NCBI GenBank assembly: GCA_937901525.1
Contig: CALDHX010000015.1
Location: 6,750 to 70,749, forward strand
Direction of reading: 5' to 3'
DNA length: 64,000 nt
Source: an uncultured Bacteroidales bacterium
GTDB taxonomy: Bacteria > Bacteroidota > Bacteroidia > Bacteroidales > P3
Within the stretch, counting starts at the first letter, position 1. Every line of letters begins with the position of its first letter. The notes under the pieces were generated by a model that searched no databases, was not told where the DNA came from, and saw nothing but the letters and a program-made list of their open reading frames with translations. This document shows, in pieces, positions 61,652-64,000 of this stretch. A program made the position numbers and the translations under genes.

Positions 61652-63223
61652 ATGAAAAAAAAGATATTAAACCTAATAATTATAGTCCTTAGTTGTTTCT
61701 CTTTATCATCACAAGAAACAGATGATATGGAGTTTTTTACCCAATTTGAAAGAAATTATGATAGCTTATTGCATAGCTATTATATAAAACAAAACTCAAA
61801 ACTTTTAAAACAAAGATTTTCTGCACAAAATCAAATTTATACTCCACGTGTTAAAGCAGCTGATTTACCAGATAGTATAATAGAACAAAGACTAAGAAGA
61901 ATCCCTTCTGTCATAGAATTGACATATAATGAAAAGGTGCGATCACATATAATCTATTATATAGACAAAATAGGTGATAAGGTAGGAGTAATGTTAGGTT
62001 TAAGCAAATATTATTTCCCAATTTTTGAAAATATATTAGATAGAGCAGGCGTACCAGAAGAACTAAAATATTTAGTAATAATAGAATCTGCCTTAAATCC
62101 TTTCGCAGTTTCAAGAGCAGGGGCAACAGGTCCATGGCAATTTATGCGTTCAACAGGAAAAATATATGATTTAAGAATAAATTCTGTAATAGATGACAGA
62201 CGAGATCCAATTAAATCAACTCAAGCAGCAGCACGATATTTAAAAGACCTCTACAAAATTTACGGAGATTGGACCTTAGCTTTAGCTGCTTACAATTGTG
62301 GACCAGGCAATGTAAATAAAGCAATTCGTCGTTCAGGAAAAGATACCTTTTGGGGTATGTATGATTATTTACCAAGAGAAACTAGAGGTTATGTTCCTGC
62401 ATATATAGCAGCAGTCTATGCCATGACTTACTACAAAGAACATGGTATAGAAGTTGCTCCATTATCAAAACCTTTAGCATTAATTTCCGATACAATTATG
62501 CTAAGTAAAGATATTCACTTCAAGCAAATAGAAGAAGTGATGAACATATCTATAGAACAACTAAGAGAAATGAATCCTCAATATAAAATGGATATAATAC
62601 CAGGTAGTAAGGATCTTTATAGTTTAAAACTACCAGCAAAACATATTGGTGATTTCATAAGTTTAGAAGATAGTATCTCTAATTACAAAAAAGAAGAATA
62701 CTTCGGAGAAAGTAGAGTGAGAAATAGTCAAATCGCAAATGGAGAAATAGAATACAGAGAAAGAATAGTCTATCACAAAATCCGTAAAAATGAAAATTGG
62801 TCCTCAATAGCAAAAAAATATGGAGTAACAGTAAACCAATTAAAATCGTGGAACAAAAAAGCAAGTAAAAGAAAATATCTAAGAGTAGGCGATTTGTTAA
62901 CTGTACACAAAAAAGAAGCCTTCCGAAAAGAAAAACAAACCGAAGAACAACAAACACCGAACAATTTTAATACAGAAACGCCAATAGTTTCTTCCGAAAA
63001 TCAAGCAATCACTAATCAACCTACTGCCGAAGAAATAAAAGAAAACACAACAGGTAAAAAACCTGTACAACACATAGTAAACCATAAAGTCAAGAAAGGA
63101 GAAACTGTAGCTAAAATTGCCAAAAGATACGGAGTTAGTATCAAACAAATACAAGAACTAAACAATCTAAGCGGCAAACAACTCTCCAAGATTAAAATAG
63201 GACAAGTGTTAAGAATAAAATAA
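61652..63223 (+). CDS. MltD-like lytic transglycosylase with two LysM domains
   Basis: 523 residues. Signal peptide near residues 1-20, then an SLT domain with the catalytic Glu in VIIESALNPFAVSRAGATG and GPWQFM, AAYNCGPGN. Two LysM peptidoglycan-binding domains follow: near 370-420 (KYGVTVNQLKSWN) and at the end (ETVAKIAKRYGVS). It cleaves peptidoglycan to 1,6-anhydro products in the envelope. A weak -7-like TAATTTTA lies at 61622-61629. Confidence 0.92.
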   Translation: MKKKILNLIIIVLSCFSLSSQETDDMEFFTQFERNYDSLLHSYYIKQNSKLLKQRFSAQNQIYTPRVKAADLPDSIIEQRLRRIPSVIELTYNEKVRSHIIYYIDKIGDKVGVMLGLSKYYFPIFENILDRAGVPEELKYLVIIESALNPFAVSRAGATGPWQFMRSTGKIYDLRINSVIDDRRDPIKSTQAAARYLKDLYKIYGDWTLALAAYNCGPGNVNKAIRRSGKDTFWGMYDYLPRETRGYVPAYIAAVYAMTYYKEHGIEVAPLSKPLALISDTIMLSKDIHFKQIEEVMNISIEQLREMNPQYKMDIIPGSKDLYSLKLPAKHIGDFISLEDSISNYKKEEYFGESRVRNSQIANGEIEYRERIVYHKIRKNENWSSIAKKYGVTVNQLKSWNKKASKRKYLRVGDLLTVHKKEAFRKEKQTEEQQTPNNFNTETPIVSSENQAITNQPTAEEIKENTTGKKPVQHIVNHKVKKGETVAKIAKRYGVSIKQIQELNNLSGKQLSKIKIGQVLRIK

Positions 63224-63410
63224 TGTAAGCGTCCAAACACAAAAATTCCTTATCCGCTATAAATTCATCAAGAAAATATCAATTATTTATTATTTCTATA
63301 TACATATATAGGATTATGCGAAAAAGGAAGTTTTTTTGTTCTAAAAAGGCGAAATCAATCTGCACGAAAAGAATATAAAATCTTCCTTTTTGCAATATTC
63401 TCAAATATTT
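63224..63410. other. Intergenic region after the lytic transglycosylase
   Basis: No gene seen. AAAAAGGAAG (near 63324) and CTTCCTTTTT (near 63383) form a 10-bp inverted repeat about 50 bp apart, possibly a loose terminator for the upstream gene. Confidence 0.4.
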
Positions 63411-63490
63411 CTTTGCTTTTTTGAAATAATTCTTTGTTTTTTCAGATTTTTTCTTTGTTTTATTTTGTTAAATCAAAGAAAAAAATCTCG
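63411..63490. repeat. 21-bp phased AT-rich array F (4 units)
   Basis: Units start at 63411, 63432 and 63453 (all CTTTG) and 63474 (CAAAG), exactly 21 bp apart, with the strand switch before the last unit. It lies midway between the lytic transglycosylase and the rRNA promoter. From 63491 to 63731 I see only a doubtful 32-codon frame (from 63524). Confidence 0.85.
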
Positions 63491-63731
63491 TTTTAGCTCT
63501 ATTATGATTACAAATATAGTAAATTATGCAATTATTGATAGTATTGAATAGGCAGAAGGAGTTAATTATTCTATTAAAAGAAGCGAAAGAGGAGGGAGAA
63601 ATAGTCACAAATAGCGATTTTTGACAAAAAATATACCATTTCCATATAAAAACAACAGAAAAAACACAAAAAATAATTTCACAGAAAATCAGTTAGTTAG
63701 AGAATGATATAAAAAAAAAGAGCATAAAAAG

Positions 63732-63762
63732 TTTGGTAGAAAAGAAAAAGGTAGTACTTTTG
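63732..63762 (+). promoter_or_regulatory. Promoter of the rRNA operon
   Basis: TTTG (63732-63735), 19 bp, TACTTTTG (63755-63762): exact Bacteroidota consensus. The predicted start near 63769 leaves a leader of about 170 bases before 16S. Confidence 0.82.
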
Positions 63763-63768
63763 CAATCC

Positions 63769-63938
63769 CAAAACGGACGGAACGAGGCGTTAGAGAAGAG
63801 AAGTAGAGGGCCGTTGAAGGAGAAAGAAATGATCTTTGAAACAATAGGAACCAAGGTAGCGGACAAGTGAGGATAGACTCACTTGTACCTAGAGTAAGGA
63901 AACAATAACCGTTAATTAAAAAAAACAAGAACTTTTTT
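63769..63938 (+). other. 16S rRNA leader with hairpin
   Basis: ACAAGTGAG (63863-63871) pairs with CTCACTTGT (63878-63886), 9 bp, loop GATAGA, in the transcribed leader. TGATCTTTGAAAC (63830-63842) lies just before it and may belong to an antitermination or processing signal. The spacer region and 3' end needed to test processing stems are outside the window. Confidence 0.55.
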
Positions 63939-64000
63939 ACAATGAAGAGTTTGATCCTGGCTCAGGATGAACGCTAGCGGCAGGCTTAACACATGCAAGT
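63939..64000 (+). rRNA. rrs: 16S ribosomal RNA (5' end only)
   Basis: The first ~62 bases, starting near ACAATGAAGAG and containing the universal AGAGTTTGATCCTGGCTCAG. It continues GATGAACGCTAGCGGCAGGC, typical of Bacteroidota 16S. The rest lies beyond the right edge. Confidence 0.97.

Noticed and set aside
63524..63622. A 32-codon plus-strand frame upstream of the rRNA promoter
   Set aside because: No promoter, no recognisable similarity and too short to separate from chance.

Overview
The window is a low-GC (about 30% by eye) chromosomal segment of a member of the Bacteroidota, most likely a Bacteroidales. The evidence is the 16S rRNA start at the right edge, a complete nqrABCDEF operon, a Bacteroides-type serine palmitoyltransferase, PorX plus a gingipain-like protease with a type IX secretion (T9SS) sorting domain, and repeated use of the Bacteroidota promoter TTTG-N19-TAnnTTTG. 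Shine-Dalgarno sequences are mostly absent, as usual for the phylum, so several starts were set from promoter position instead. No dnaA, CRISPR array, complete insertion sequence or prophage was seen.

Layout. 1-9 kb: dnaE (cut by the left edge), an LpxL-type acyltransferase and nqrABCDEF, all on the minus strand. 9-16 kb: sppA, a parS-like palindrome, hutU, an M28 peptidase, a DUF6973-like protein and nadA, also minus. 16-26 kb: rpiB, deoC, a sphingolipid block (spt plus a fused GNAT-epimerase protein), a thioredoxin lipoprotein, recA, nadE and a PurF-type enzyme, all plus. 26-38 kb is the accessory part: two DUF234/DUF4143-type ATPases, a DUF6078-like gene, a truncated outer-membrane-protein paralogue beside a DUF4365 nuclease-like gene, a possible structured RNA, an intact outer-membrane barrel gene coupled to a transglutaminase-like protein, an S41 protease, a SurA/PpiD-type chaperone and an intergenic zone with three kinds of tandem repeat. 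39-48 kb: mutS, tRNA-Gly(GCC), tRNA-Leu(UAA), the gingipain-like protease, a DUF4271 protein, hemD, rnpA and yidD. 48-55 kb: a P-loop kinase/dCMP deaminase fusion, purE, a nitroreductase, sufB without sufCD, a GT9 glycosyltransferase, mazG, an MBL hydrolase and an outer-membrane barrel. 55-64 kb: two tiny Cys-rich lipoproteins, a DoxX/MauE-thioredoxin protein, porX, tsaE, a TPR lipoprotein, a nucleotidyltransferase, a LysM lytic transglycosylase, and the promoter, leader and first 62 bases of a 16S rRNA gene.

How genes work together. NADH enters respiration through the sodium pump NqrA-F; nadA and nadE serve NAD synthesis. Spt and the fused GNAT-epimerase could carry out three consecutive steps of ceramide formation. 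PorX and the gingipain-like cargo point to a T9SS encoded elsewhere. The lipoprotein/DoxX-thioredoxin cluster looks like an envelope thiol system of unknown role.

Most unusual: at least six intergenic regions carry AT-rich arrays built on a 20-21 bp unit headed by CTTTG/CTTAG or its complement, often switching strand inside the array. I know of no description of these. Other leads are the sphingolipid fusion, a NadE whose glutaminase cysteine appears lost, a mutually exclusive double hairpin after yidD, and the DUF4365 gene abutting a broken porin paralogue. All functional statements rest on reading the sequence; no search was run.
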